Shown: one piece after another, positions 1 to 7,173 of the stretch
How positions within the stretch are numbered: the first letter of the stretch is position 1
How the letters are laid out: the number at the start of each line of letters is the position of its first letter
Assembly: GCA_009845645.1 (NCBI GenBank)
Contig: VXZF01000245.1
Span: forward strand, 1-17,040
Reading direction: 5' to 3'
Source: Gemmatimonadota bacterium
GTDB taxonomy: Bacteria > Latescibacterota > UBA2968 > UBA8231
DNA length: 17,040 nucleotides
Notes under the pieces: generated by a model
The model's database searches: none
What the model saw: only the letters and a program-made list of their open reading frames with translations
Told to the model about the DNA's origin: nothing
Program-made: the position numbers and the translations under genes

Positions 1-134
1 ATACCATTGAAGAAGGAACGGAGATGCTGCGCCGAGGCTTCCGCTGCATAGCGTACGGCGGCGACTTGTGGCTCTACCGCCGCGCCTTGGCCGAAGGCAT
101 CGAAGGACTGCGGACGAGCGTATGGCGACGGTAA
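1..134 (+). CDS. HpcH/HpaI-type aldolase, C-terminal fragment (5' end outside window)
   Basis: The reading frame is open from base 3 and ends at TAA 132-134, leaving about 43 C-terminal residues. The visible part contains the stretch RRGFRCIAYGGDLWLYRRAL. This matches the last beta-strand/helix of HpcH/HpaI (2-keto-3-deoxy acid) aldolases, where a GxR(F/H)xxxGxD segment precedes a helix of about 20 residues. It lines up with the end of the complete family member at 197-985 (MGVRHFCVGTDIAVLYGYW). Such enzymes reversibly cleave 2-keto-3-deoxy sugar acids to pyruvate and an aldehyde, using a divalent metal. All catalytic residues lie outside the window, so only family membership can be argued. 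The gene is convergent with the 197-985 gene and the two share the hairpin at 142-166. Confidence 0.68.
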   Translation, partial: TIEEGTEMLRRGFRCIAYGGDLWLYRRALAEGIEGLRTSVWRR

Positions 135-141
135 AATGAAA

Positions 142-166
142 AGGCCCGCCGGGTAAAGGCGGGCCT
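142..166 (-). terminator. Hairpin terminator between convergent genes
   Basis: A perfect 9-bp GC-rich stem (AGGCCCGCC at 142-150, GGCGGGCCT at 158-166) encloses a 7-base loop. Read on the minus strand it is followed by TTTTCATTTT, so it best terminates the minus-strand genes ending at 197. On the plus strand only CATCGTTA follows. It could still act weakly for the plus-strand gene ending at 134, because the stem is shared. Confidence 0.75.
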
Positions 167-196
167 CATCGTTACTCCACTAACAACGGCGCTGGC

Positions 197-985
197 CTAT
201 TCACCCTCCAGCGCCCGCCGCATCGCCTCGCCTTGGTCCCGCCAATACCCGTACAGCACCGCTATATCCGTGCCCACGCAGAAGTGCCGCACCCCCATGT
301 CGAGAAAGCGCTTGGCGTCGTCGGCTGTGTTGATCTCGGCGCGCGGATGGACACCCATTGCCAAGGCTGTCTTAAAAACCTTTTCTTCGGCGGCGGCGAT
401 TTCCGGCACGCCGCGCTGGCCGGCCTTGCCGACGCTCATGGAGTAATCGGCCCCTCCCCACTGGACCATCTCGACCCCTTCTACTGAGAGCATGGCCTCT
501 AAGTCGGCGACGGCACTCTCCTTTTCGATCATCAACACCACGACCACGTCGCGCAGCGCTTGGACGTACTCCGGGGTGCCGCCGTAGCTCATATAGGCGA
601 TGCGCCGCATAGCTACCCCATAGGTGCCTTCGTCTCCAGGCGCGTCGGCGCGCACGCAGCGCACACAGGCCCGCGCGTCGTCTGGGTCGCGCACATCGGC
701 AAAGAGCACGCTGCCAAAACCCGACCCTATGGCCCGTTGGGCTACGTAAGCGCGGTTTTCGGCATCGACTTTGATCATCGTTCCCAAGTCCCATAGCTCG
801 GCGGCCCGGGCGAGGTTGTCCAAGTCGTGCAGGTCAAAGGGGCCATACTCGGCGACAAATTCCACATAGTCGTACGCGCCGGTATGCCCTAGGGCTTCGA
901 CGATCGAAGGCCAAGTGGTGTGGATGTGGGTGCCTAGCGTGGGCTCGCCGGCGTTGAGTTTTTCGCGCAGCTTGTTGGGTCTCAT
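197..985 (-). CDS. HpcH/HpaI aldolase/citrate lyase family protein (262 aa) with altered active site
   Basis: Length and layout fit the class II pyruvate aldolase TIM barrel (KDG aldolase, 2-dehydro-3-deoxyglucarate aldolase, HpaI). The metal-site pattern is kept: E154 in a VLMIEKE strand and D180 in GGADYS, equivalent to the Glu and Asp ligands of HpaI. Two other signature residues are changed. The catalytic His of the xEHG motif is Tyr47 (AEYGPFD), and the pyruvate-binding Arg of the VRVP strand appears to be Lys72. The start is ATG 983-985, with AAAGGAG seven bases upstream. It lies 13 bases downstream of the aldo/keto reductase stop, so the two are probably co-transcribed, and the transcript ends at the 142-166 hairpin. 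The fold is secure. Aldolase activity is less so: it may act on another 2-keto acid or have lost activity. Confidence 0.85.
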   Translation of the reverse strand: MRPNKLREKLNAGEPTLGTHIHTTWPSIVEALGHTGAYDYVEFVAEYGPFDLHDLDNLARAAELWDLGTMIKVDAENRAYVAQRAIGSGFGSVLFADVRDPDDARACVRCVRADAPGDEGTYGVAMRRIAYMSYGGTPEYVQALRDVVVVLMIEKESAVADLEAMLSVEGVEMVQWGGADYSMSVGKAGQRGVPEIAAAEEKVFKTALAMGVHPRAEINTADDAKRFLDMGVRHFCVGTDIAVLYGYWRDQGEAMRRALEGE

Positions 986-997
986 TGTTTTTCTCCT

Positions 998-1969
998 TTA
1001 AAACAGTTCCTCATCGCGGTCGGTGGCTGGCGGTGGCGCAATCGAAAGCGCCGACACCTCGGCGCGCATCTCGGCCGACATGGCAAAGTCGAGCGCGGCG
1101 AGCGATGGCTTTAGCTGGTCTAGGTCGCGCCCGCCGACGATCGGCGCGGTCACGTCTCGATGCCCCATGACCCACGCGACGGCTAAGGTCGCCGGATGCA
1201 CGCCTTGGTCGCCGGCATAGCGCACGAAGCGCTCGGCGACTTCGTAGAACACAGGGTTGGCGTAGCGCTTGATGTAGTTGTCCTGCTGCAAGAGACGACC
1301 CCGTTCGGGCCGCTTGTCGATCCCGTATTTGCCGGTCAACAAGCCGCCTCCTAAGGGGCTGTAGGCAATCACGCCCAAGCCCTCTGAGCGGGCCAGTGGC
1401 AGGATTTCTACCTCTACTTGCCGCTTGGCTAAGCTGTACATGGGCTGAATGCACGCAAAGGGTGCCAGCCCTTCGCGGGCGCAGTGGCCGAGGGCTTTGG
1501 CAATCTGCCAAGCGGCCCAGTTGCTCACGGCCGGGTAGAGGATTTTGCCGCCGCGCACCAAGTCGTCGAGCGCGGCGAGGGTCTCTTCCATCGGCGTATC
1601 TTCGTCGAAGTTGTGGACGAAGTACAGGTCGAGGCGGTCCGTCTGCAGCCGCCTGAGACTGGCTTCTACGGCCTGCGCGATATGCCGCCGCGACAGGCCT
1701 CGGTCGTTGGGGCCGTCGCCCATCGCGCCGCAGACTTTTGAGGTGATTACCAAGTCGTCGCGCTCGCCTTGGATCAAGCGGCCCAATATCTCCTCGGAAC
1801 GCCCGTTGGAATAGACATTGGCCGTGTCGAAAAAATTGATCCCCAACTCGCGGCAGTAGCGATACATCTGCCCGGAGGTCGCCTCGTCCGCATCACCGCC
1901 AAAAGCCATCGTACCATAGCACAGGGAAGACACTTTGACTCCCGTGCGGCCTAGGGTATTGTACTGCAC
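998..1969 (-). CDS. Aldo/keto reductase (323 aa)
   Basis: A soluble NAD(P)H-dependent oxidoreductase of the AKR TIM-barrel superfamily, full length. The catalytic tetrad is visible as D48 (FFDTANVY), Y53, K78 (ITSKVCG) and H119 (LYFVHN). The cofactor-binding end has the usual SPLGGGLLTGKY segment near residue 205 and a VTAPIVGGRDL segment near residue 275. The family reduces aldehydes and ketones or oxidises sugars such as galactose, fucose or inositol; the substrate cannot be read from sequence. The start is GTG 1967-1969, preceded by AAAGGAG with a 10-base spacer. It is the first gene of a two-gene minus-strand run with the aldolase-like gene 13 bases downstream. This suggests oxidation or reduction of a sugar or its aldehyde cleavage product. 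A candidate promoter lies at 2010-2038. Confidence 0.92.
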   Translation of the reverse strand: MQYNTLGRTGVKVSSLCYGTMAFGGDADEATSGQMYRYCRELGINFFDTANVYSNGRSEEILGRLIQGERDDLVITSKVCGAMGDGPNDRGLSRRHIAQAVEASLRRLQTDRLDLYFVHNFDEDTPMEETLAALDDLVRGGKILYPAVSNWAAWQIAKALGHCAREGLAPFACIQPMYSLAKRQVEVEILPLARSEGLGVIAYSPLGGGLLTGKYGIDKRPERGRLLQQDNYIKRYANPVFYEVAERFVRYAGDQGVHPATLAVAWVMGHRDVTAPIVGGRDLDQLKPSLAALDFAMSAEMRAEVSALSIAPPPATDRDEELF

Positions 1970-2009
1970 CTTATACTTTCTCCTTTAGTAGAATTCCGTG
2001 CGGCAGGGC

Positions 2010-2038
2010 AAGCTAAGAAAGAGGGTAGCTGTTATCAA
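2010..2038 (-). promoter_or_regulatory. Candidate sigma-70-type promoter for the aldo/keto reductase run
   Basis: On the minus strand TTGATA (2033-2038, 5/6 match to the -35 consensus) is followed after 17 bases by TAGCTT (2010-2015), which keeps the T1, A2 and T6 of the -10 box. The predicted start of transcription would be about 30 to 35 bases upstream of the GTG at 1969. This is a visual match only. Confidence 0.35.
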
Positions 2039-2047
2039 GTGGCGTCA

Positions 2048-2076
2048 TTGGCCGTACCGCACGACCGTCCTATATT
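2048..2076 (+). promoter_or_regulatory. Candidate sigma-70-type promoter for the 2113-5447 run
   Basis: TTGGCC (2048-2053) is followed after exactly 17 bases by TATATT (2071-2076, 5/6 match to the -10 box), about 36 bases before the first ATG at 2113. It shares the 143-base divergent intergenic region with the minus-strand candidate at 2010-2038. This is a visual match only. Confidence 0.42.
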
Positions 2077-2112
2077 AAGCGATTTACGCATTACAGGAGT
2101 GATTCAATCTCA

Positions 2113-2397
2113 ATGGCCGCGCCCCGCCAACGCCTGCTCTACTTGCAGGCACGCACCCCCAGCGTCATGTCCAACATCATCGGCCTAACGCTCATCGAGC
2201 CGGTCGCGGGCTTCGCGCCCGAAATCCGCGCTGAATCAGCACCTGATTGGCCCTACGAAACCGTACACGACGCCGTAGTGGACGGCTGGCAAATCGTCCA
2301 ATTCCCCCACCTACAAGCTCCGTTCGACGACAGGGAGTTGGACGTGATTGGCTATGAATTCATCCTACAGAAAATGGAGGTTATCGCCGATGAGTGA
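2113..2397 (+). CDS. Conserved-looking small protein of unknown function (94 aa)
   Basis: I do not recognise a family. The protein has no signal peptide or membrane segment. It ends in a mixed segment of aromatic and acidic residues (DGWQIVQFPHLQAPFDDREL, then GYEFILQKMEV). An AGGAG lies at 2095-2099, 13 bases before the ATG, which is rather far, and no better in-frame start is seen upstream. Its stop codon overlaps the next gene's start in ATGAGTGA (2390-2397). The PhyH ribosome site GGAGG (2376-2380) lies inside this reading frame, so the two are translationally coupled. The coupling and an ordinary amino-acid composition argue that it is real rather than a chance frame. A role alongside the PhyH oxygenase is inferred from position alone. 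Confidence 0.7.
   Translation: MAAPRQRLLYLQARTPSVMSNIIGLTLIEPVAGFAPEIRAESAPDWPYETVHDAVVDGWQIVQFPHLQAPFDDRELDVIGYEFILQKMEVIADE
2376..2380 (+). promoter_or_regulatory. Ribosome binding site fixing the PhyH start at 2390
   Basis: GGAGG lies nine bases before ATG 2390-2392. The frame is open further upstream to an ATG at 2348, but that codon has no comparable site and would overlap the preceding gene by 50 bases. The 2390 start is therefore preferred. Confidence 0.7.
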
Positions 2398-3169
2398 GCA
2401 TCTGCTCAGCGACGCCGAAGTGGCCCGCTTCCTCGTCACCGACTACCACATCATCGAGCCGGAATTGCCCGCCGGGCTCAACGAGTCCATCGCCGCCCAG
2501 CTCGACGCGCTCGACTACAATCCCGGCGACGCCATCACCGAAGCCGTACCTGAGCTCTGGCAAGTGCTCGATCACCCGGCCGTCACAGGCGCGCTCGTCA
2601 GTCTGCTCGGCCCGGGCTACGAGGTGCAGTCGCATCGCCACTGGCACTGCAAGCAGCCGAACTCCCCGCACATGAACTGGCACCAAGACGGCCTCAACAA
2701 CCGCGACGTGCTGCTCAACCGCTTCCTCGGGCTGTACTACCCGACCGACGTCACGCCCGACATGGGGCCGACGATCATCGTCCCCGGCACCCAGTTCCGC
2801 AACGCGCCGACGGACCGCATGGCCACGTACACCAACATCCGCGGCCAAGTGCCGCTCGTGGTCAAGGCCGGGACCGTGGCTTTTACGCACTACGACCTCT
2901 GGCACGGCACCGCGGCCAACCGCTCGCCGCACAAGCGCCACATGATCAAATTCCTCTTCCGCCGCACGCAGGACAACACAGCACCCACTTGGAATCACGA
3001 CCCCGAGGCGGCCAACAAACCCGCCGACTGGAACGAGCGCGACCAGGCCGAGGACGTGACCAACATTCTCAACTTCACCAATCCGTTGGGCGTCTCCCAA
3101 AGCGACCACTACAAGGAGCGCGCCATTCGCCGCCAGAACTGGAACTATCTCATGGGCCTGTCGGCCTAA
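2390..3169 (+). CDS. Phytanoyl-CoA dioxygenase (PhyH) family Fe(II)/2-oxoglutarate oxygenase (259 aa)
   Basis: A double-stranded beta-helix oxygenase that would couple 2-oxoglutarate decarboxylation to hydroxylation of a small molecule. The facial triad is complete: H98 and D100 in MNWHQDG, and distal H172 in LWHGTAANRS, with R183 eleven residues on as the likely 2-oxoglutarate anchor. H98 sits exactly 35 residues before the Gly of the VPGT turn, a spacing shared with the other paralogs in this window. Bacterial PhyH proteins act on very varied substrates, so the name does not imply lipid metabolism. It overlaps the 94-residue gene by eight bases and precedes the propeller gene by 29 bases. 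Sugar-acid neighbours suggest a carbohydrate-like or modified-sugar substrate, as inference. Confidence 0.92.
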   Translation: MSEHLLSDAEVARFLVTDYHIIEPELPAGLNESIAAQLDALDYNPGDAITEAVPELWQVLDHPAVTGALVSLLGPGYEVQSHRHWHCKQPNSPHMNWHQDGLNNRDVLLNRFLGLYYPTDVTPDMGPTIIVPGTQFRNAPTDRMATYTNIRGQVPLVVKAGTVAFTHYDLWHGTAANRSPHKRHMIKFLFRRTQDNTAPTWNHDPEAANKPADWNERDQAEDVTNILNFTNPLGVSQSDHYKERAIRRQNWNYLMGLSA

Positions 3170-3198
3170 TCCCAACCTCTAGCAAAGAAAGCAATTCT

Positions 3199-3876
3199 AT
3201 GACCGTTCAGATCGCCCGCGTTGAAGAGCGTTTCAAATGCCCCGGACCCCAGCCCAACGGCCTGCAAGCTGCGCCCGACGGCCTCTGGTGCATCGACCAA
3301 GTGGACCTCAAGATCTATAAATTCGACTACGAAAGCGGCGAAGTTCTCTTTGAAGCCCAGACCGACACCGCACACTCCAGCGGCGTTACGCTCGGCGACG
3401 GATCGCTGTGGATCGCCTCGACCTTTGAACTCAAGATCGCCCGCCTCGACCCGGCTACGGGCCAGACCATCGCCAAGCTAAGTTCGCCCGGCAATGGCGT
3501 CGTCGCCTGGGTCGCCGACCAGCAGAATGGCCGCGTCACGGGGGCGCACGGCCTTGAGTGGAAGGACGGTAAGGTGTACGTGGCCTCGCCGCCTTCGCAG
3601 TTCGTCCACGTGATGGATGCCGATACTTGGGAAGAAGTTCATTCCTTTCGCGTCCCCGGCCTCCGGGTTCACGGCTTAGCTTGGGCTGACGACGGCACCC
3701 TCTGGGTCGCCGACACCTCGGCTGGCACCATCAACCGCCTCGATCCCGAAGATGGGCGTATCTGGGAAGTCGTCCGCGTCGAAGCCCCCACCGAAGTCCA
3801 CGGGCTGACCATCCACGAGGGAGTGCTCTGGTACTGCGACGCTGCCACGCGCGCAATCGGTCAACTGTACATATAG
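3199..3876 (+). CDS. Beta-propeller protein of the SMP-30/YncE/Vgb-like kind (225 aa)
   Basis: Five repeats of about 40 residues each carry a (D/E)G-LW-x-AD/CD turn followed by an (I/V)-x-(R/K)-(L/F/M)D strand. They start near residues 27, 68, 124, 166 and 207; examples are GSLWIASTFELKIARLD and GTLWVADTSAGTINRLD. HGL motifs recur at 117, 158 and 201. This is the signature of NHL/YncE/virginiamycin-B-lyase-like propellers and of SMP-30/gluconolactonase relatives. There is no signal peptide, so it should be cytoplasmic. The frame is open upstream to 2989, but that part overlaps the PhyH gene and is discarded. ATG 3199 follows a weak AAAGAAAG site. In a sugar-acid operon a lactonase role is attractive. 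The short length and the lack of a metal-ligand set I can recognise leave a binding or lyase role equally open. Confidence 0.78.
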   Translation: MTVQIARVEERFKCPGPQPNGLQAAPDGLWCIDQVDLKIYKFDYESGEVLFEAQTDTAHSSGVTLGDGSLWIASTFELKIARLDPATGQTIAKLSSPGNGVVAWVADQQNGRVTGAHGLEWKDGKVYVASPPSQFVHVMDADTWEEVHSFRVPGLRVHGLAWADDGTLWVADTSAGTINRLDPEDGRIWEVVRVEAPTEVHGLTIHEGVLWYCDAATRAIGQLYI

Positions 3877-3891
3877 CAGAAAGGGACTCCA

Positions 3892-5010
3892 TTGAAGATC
3901 ACAGAGGTCAAAACCGCTGAAGTGCGCGTAAACCGCTATCTCTACCATTACGTCCGCATCCACACCGACAAGGGCATCTACGGCACCGGCGAGGCCAGCC
4001 ACGTCGATGGCGGCTGGCGCGGCTCCACCCAGACCATGGCCGCCCAGCTCATCGGCCAGGACCCGCGCGATGTCGATGCGCTCTTTGAAGGCATTCGCCG
4101 CAGCTACATCTTCCGCGGCGGCATGTCGGGCTTGGCGATTTCGGCGCTGACCGGCCTTGAGGTCGCGCTGTGGGACTTGGCTGGCAAGGCCCAAGGCATA
4201 CCCGTTTATCGGCTTTTGGGCGGCAAATTCCGCGACCGGGTGCGCCTCTACGTGGATAGCGCCCATTCGGACTACAAAGAGCGCGCCGAGGACGCGCGCG
4301 CAAAAGGCTTTACCGCGATTAAGTTCGATCTCGACGACGGGGGCCATCCGGAAAAGCTCGATCCTTGGAACTGGTCGGTGGCCCCTGCCGAGCTGGAGGA
4401 TCTAGTCGACCAAGCGCACCAGATTCGCGAGGCCGTCGGCCCCCACATGGACTTGGCCATTGACCTGCACGGGCGCTACGACGCCACCGCCGGGATGAAG
4501 TTCGCCCACGCGCTTGAGGGCCTGAATCTGATGTGGCTCGAAGAGCCGGTGCCGCCCGAGAATATCGACGCGCTCAAGCGCATCACCGACTCGACCCGCA
4601 CCCCGATCTGCGCCGGCGAGAACGCCTATCTGCGCTACGGTTTCCGCGACATGCTCGAACAGCAGGCGGTCGATATCATCATGCCCGACATTTCCAAGTG
4701 CGGCGGCCTATCCGAGTGCCGCAAGATCGCCAACATGGCCGAGACCTACTACATCCCCTTTGCCCCGCACAACAACTCCAGCGCCTTGAGCACCGTGGGA
4801 GACGCCCACGTCTGCGCTAGCGTGCCCAATTTTCTCGCTTTGGAGTTCCATCGCTACGACGACCCGACTTGGAATGACGTGGTCCTTTCCGGCGAGCCGG
4901 TGATTCAGGAAGGGCACGTGGTGTTGAGCGAGAAGCCGGGGTTGGGGGTCGAGCTGAATGAGGCGTTTTTGCAGAGTATGATGGAGGACGGAGAGCCGCT
5001 CTGGCAGTAA
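3892..5010 (+). CDS. Mandelate racemase/enolase superfamily sugar-acid dehydratase (372 aa)
   Basis: An N-terminal capping domain (about 1-115) precedes a modified TIM barrel. Metal ligands can be placed at D191 (IDLHGR), E217 (WLEEP) and E243 (CAGEN). The Asp-His dyad is D266 (MPDISKCGG) and H293 (FAPHNN). H193, two residues after the first ligand, is the pattern of galactonate/mannonate dehydratase-type members. The usual KxK is replaced by K144-F-D146. Such enzymes abstract the alpha-proton of an aldonic acid and expel the 3-hydroxyl to give a 2-keto-3-deoxy acid. A TTG start at 3892 is supported by AAAGGGA six bases upstream; it follows the propeller stop by 15 bases. Dehydratase is the best call; epimerase is possible. 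The exact sugar is unknown. Confidence 0.88.
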   Translation: MKITEVKTAEVRVNRYLYHYVRIHTDKGIYGTGEASHVDGGWRGSTQTMAAQLIGQDPRDVDALFEGIRRSYIFRGGMSGLAISALTGLEVALWDLAGKAQGIPVYRLLGGKFRDRVRLYVDSAHSDYKERAEDARAKGFTAIKFDLDDGGHPEKLDPWNWSVAPAELEDLVDQAHQIREAVGPHMDLAIDLHGRYDATAGMKFAHALEGLNLMWLEEPVPPENIDALKRITDSTRTPICAGENAYLRYGFRDMLEQQAVDIIMPDISKCGGLSECRKIANMAETYYIPFAPHNNSSALSTVGDAHVCASVPNFLALEFHRYDDPTWNDVVLSGEPVIQEGHVVLSEKPGLGVELNEAFLQSMMEDGEPLWQ

Positions 5011-5048
5011 AACCAGCAATCTGAAACCACTACAATAGGAAACCCACC

Positions 5049-5447
5049 ATGACCCAACGCAAAGCACACAACCCCGCCTGGCCTTGGACCAAGAATTTCC
5101 GCATCTCACAGGCCGTGCAGGTGGGCGATACGATCTATGTCTCCGGCCAAGGGCCGCTCGACTCGGAAGGGCAACTCGTCGGCGAAGACGATATGGCCGC
5201 GCAGTCGCGCCAAGTCTTTGCCAACATCCGCGTCGTACTCGCCGAGGCTGGCGCAACCATGGACGACGTGGTCAAGATCACCTCGTTTATCACTGACACG
5301 GGCCGCTACGCCGAATACACGGGTGCCCGCGCCGAAGCCTTCCCCAACCACATCCCCGCTAGTTCTACCGTGACGGTCGCCGACTTGGTGATACCCGGTA
5401 TGCTCGTCGAAGTCGAGGCTATAGCCGTGCTCGGCAGCGGTAGCTAA
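5049..5447 (+). CDS. RidA (YjgF/YER057c/UK114) family protein (132 aa)
   Basis: The full-length trimeric chorismate-mutase-like fold is recognisable from VGDTIYVSGQGPLD near residue 25, the QSRQVFANIRVVLAEAGATM helix near residue 52, and a C-terminal LVEVEAIAV strand. RidA proper hydrolyses reactive enamines/imines such as 2-aminoacrylate. Its defining Arg105, in the PARSxV motif, is Ser105 here (IPASSTVTV), whereas the C-terminal Glu is retained. It therefore probably belongs to a non-deaminase Rid branch. It is the last gene of the plus-strand run, with AGGAAA about nine bases before its ATG. Its TAA (5445-5447) directly abuts the stop codon of the convergent IlvD-type gene. Similar proteins are often found in catabolic operons as damage-control or tautomer-handling accessories; that role is inferred here. 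Confidence 0.9.
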   Translation: MTQRKAHNPAWPWTKNFRISQAVQVGDTIYVSGQGPLDSEGQLVGEDDMAAQSRQVFANIRVVLAEAGATMDDVVKITSFITDTGRYAEYTGARAEAFPNHIPASSTVTVADLVIPGMLVEVEAIAVLGSGS

Positions 5448-7172
5448 CTACCTCGGCTCCCGATAGACATCCGGCCCAGAGCTGCCGACCAAGATGTCCA
5501 AGTCAGCGCCCTTGTCGGCTTGGAGCACGTGCTTGACATACAGGCCGGCATAACCCCGCGTGACGACCGGCGCGGGCGGCGTCCACGCTTGCCGCCTCCT
5601 TTGTAGCTCCTCGTCGGATACGGCCATGTTCAACGACCGCTTTTCTACGTCCAACTCGATCAGGTCGCCGTCCTGCACCAAGGCCAGCGGCCCACCCACC
5701 GCGGCTTCGGGTGCGACGTGCAGAATCACCGTCCCGTAGGCCGTGCCGCTCATCCGTCCGTCCGATATGCAAACCATGTCGCGCACGCCCTGTTGCAATA
5801 GCTTCTTGGGCAATCCGAACTTCCCGGCTTCGGGCATACCGGGAAAACCTTTTGGGCCGATGCCCTTTAAGACCAGCACGCAGTCTTTGTCCACGTCGAG
5901 ATTCGGATCGTCAATCCGCTCTCTGTAGTCTTCTATACTTTCGAACACCACGGCTCGTCCGCAATGCTGCATCAGCTCGGGCGAGGCCGCCGACGGTTTG
6001 ATAATCGCCCCATCCGGGCAGAGGTTGCCTCGGAGCACGGCGATCCCGGCCGCCTCCTTGAACGGCTTGTCGATCGCGGCGATGACCGCTCGGTCGTAGC
6101 ATTGGGCACCCGAGGTATTTTCGCCAAGCGACTTGCCTGTCACCGTCAAGGTCTCCATGTGCAGATGTTCTTTCAGCTCTTGGATCACGGCGGGCAAACC
6201 CCCGGCGTAGAAGAAGTCCTCCATCAGATATTCGCCCGAGGGCATTAGGTTGACCAAGTGCGGCATGCGGCTGCCCAAGCGGTCGAAGTCGTCCAAATCC
6301 AATTCGACGCCGAGCCGCCCAGCGATGGCCAACAGATGCACCACGAAATTGGTCGAGCCGCCCAGCGCTGCATTGACCTTGATGGCGTTTTCTACGGCTG
6401 GCCGGGTCAAAATGCGCGACATGCGCAAGTCTTCTCTCACCATCTCGACGATGCGATTGCCCGCCAAATGCCCCAAGCGCTTGCGCCGCGCATCCGGCCC
6501 AGGGATCGCCGCGCCGCTCGGCAGCGTCAGCCCGACAGTCTCGACCATGCAGGCCATCGTCGAGGCCGTGCCCATGGTCATGCAGTGACCGTCCGAGCGC
6601 GAAATCCCAGCCTCGGCTTCCAGATAATCCAAGCGCGAGATGCTCCCGGCTCGCAGTTCGGTGGTAAAGCGATAGACATCTGTGCCAGAGCCGATATTCT
6701 CATTGCGGAACTTGCCGTTGAGCATTGGCCCGCCCGTCACCGCAATGGTTGGCAAGTCCACGCTCGCCGCCCCCATCAGACAGGCTGGCGTCGTTTTGTC
6801 GCAGCTAGTTAGCAACACCACCCCGTCGAGCGGATTGGCGCGGATGCTTTCCTCCACATCCATGCTCGCCAAGTTGCGGTAGAGCATAGTAGTTGGCTTC
6901 ATCAGCGTCTCGCCGAGCGAGGTAACCGGAAATTCGAGTGGAAAGCCTCCGGCCTCATACACCCCGCGCTTGACCTGCTCGGCCAAGATCCGCAGATGGG
7001 CGTTGCAAGGGTTCAAGTCCGACCACGTATTGCAGATCCCAATCACGGGCCGGCCATCGAACATCTGCTCGGGATGGCCCTGATTCTTGGTCCAGCCTCG
7101 GGACACAAACCCTTGGTGCCACTCGTCGCCAAACCACCCCGCACTGCGGAGCTTCTTTTCGTCGCCCGTCAT
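5448..7172 (-). CDS. IlvD/Edd family dehydratase, pentonate (L-arabinonate/D-xylonate) type (574 aa)
   Basis: An iron-sulfur dehydratase that removes water from an aldonic acid to give a 2-keto-3-deoxy acid. Probable [2Fe-2S] ligands are C56 (SDLNPCNAH), C124 (TSCDKTTP) and C197 (DGHCMTMGTAS). Their spacing (68 and 73 residues) is the same as the C59/C127/C200 set known from the structurally characterised Rhizobium L-arabinonate dehydratase. E88, D125 and K126 (the carbamylated Lys position) and the catalytic Ser S475 (DGRMSG) are also in place. The C-terminus (YAGLYVKHVLQADKGADLD) is typical of sugar-acid rather than branched-chain amino-acid dehydratases. It starts one base after the preceding aldolase stop, with only a weak GAAAGA site, so translational coupling is likely. 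Pairing with the aldolase suggests 2-keto-3-deoxy acid formation followed by retro-aldol cleavage. Confidence 0.93.
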   Translation of the reverse strand: MTGDEKKLRSAGWFGDEWHQGFVSRGWTKNQGHPEQMFDGRPVIGICNTWSDLNPCNAHLRILAEQVKRGVYEAGGFPLEFPVTSLGETLMKPTTMLYRNLASMDVEESIRANPLDGVVLLTSCDKTTPACLMGAASVDLPTIAVTGGPMLNGKFRNENIGSGTDVYRFTTELRAGSISRLDYLEAEAGISRSDGHCMTMGTASTMACMVETVGLTLPSGAAIPGPDARRKRLGHLAGNRIVEMVREDLRMSRILTRPAVENAIKVNAALGGSTNFVVHLLAIAGRLGVELDLDDFDRLGSRMPHLVNLMPSGEYLMEDFFYAGGLPAVIQELKEHLHMETLTVTGKSLGENTSGAQCYDRAVIAAIDKPFKEAAGIAVLRGNLCPDGAIIKPSAASPELMQHCGRAVVFESIEDYRERIDDPNLDVDKDCVLVLKGIGPKGFPGMPEAGKFGLPKKLLQQGVRDMVCISDGRMSGTAYGTVILHVAPEAAVGGPLALVQDGDLIELDVEKRSLNMAVSDEELQRRRQAWTPPAPVVTRGYAGLYVKHVLQADKGADLDILVGSSGPDVYREPR

Positions 7173-7173
7173 G

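Noticed and set aside
1997..2063. CGTGCGG / CCGCACG 7-bp inverted repeat in the first divergent intergenic region
   Set aside because: It is short, widely spaced (53 bases) and likely by chance in GC-rich sequence. I could not tie it to a known operator.
2381..3175. 264-residue open frame antisense to the PhyH gene
   Set aside because: It mirrors the sense gene almost end to end, as expected from GC-rich third positions. Its composition is Val/Gly/Arg-rich with no recognisable domain, and the sense frame has intact catalytic motifs.
2989..3198. N-terminal extension of the propeller frame into the PhyH gene
   Set aside because: The extension is Arg/Gln-rich, overlaps a certain gene in another frame and has no ribosome site. 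The propeller repeats begin after ATG 3199.
5448..7172. Calling the IlvD/Edd protein branched-chain dihydroxy-acid dehydratase (ilvD)
   Set aside because: The C-terminal sequence and cysteine spacing fit the pentonate dehydratase branch, and no branched-chain biosynthesis genes are near.
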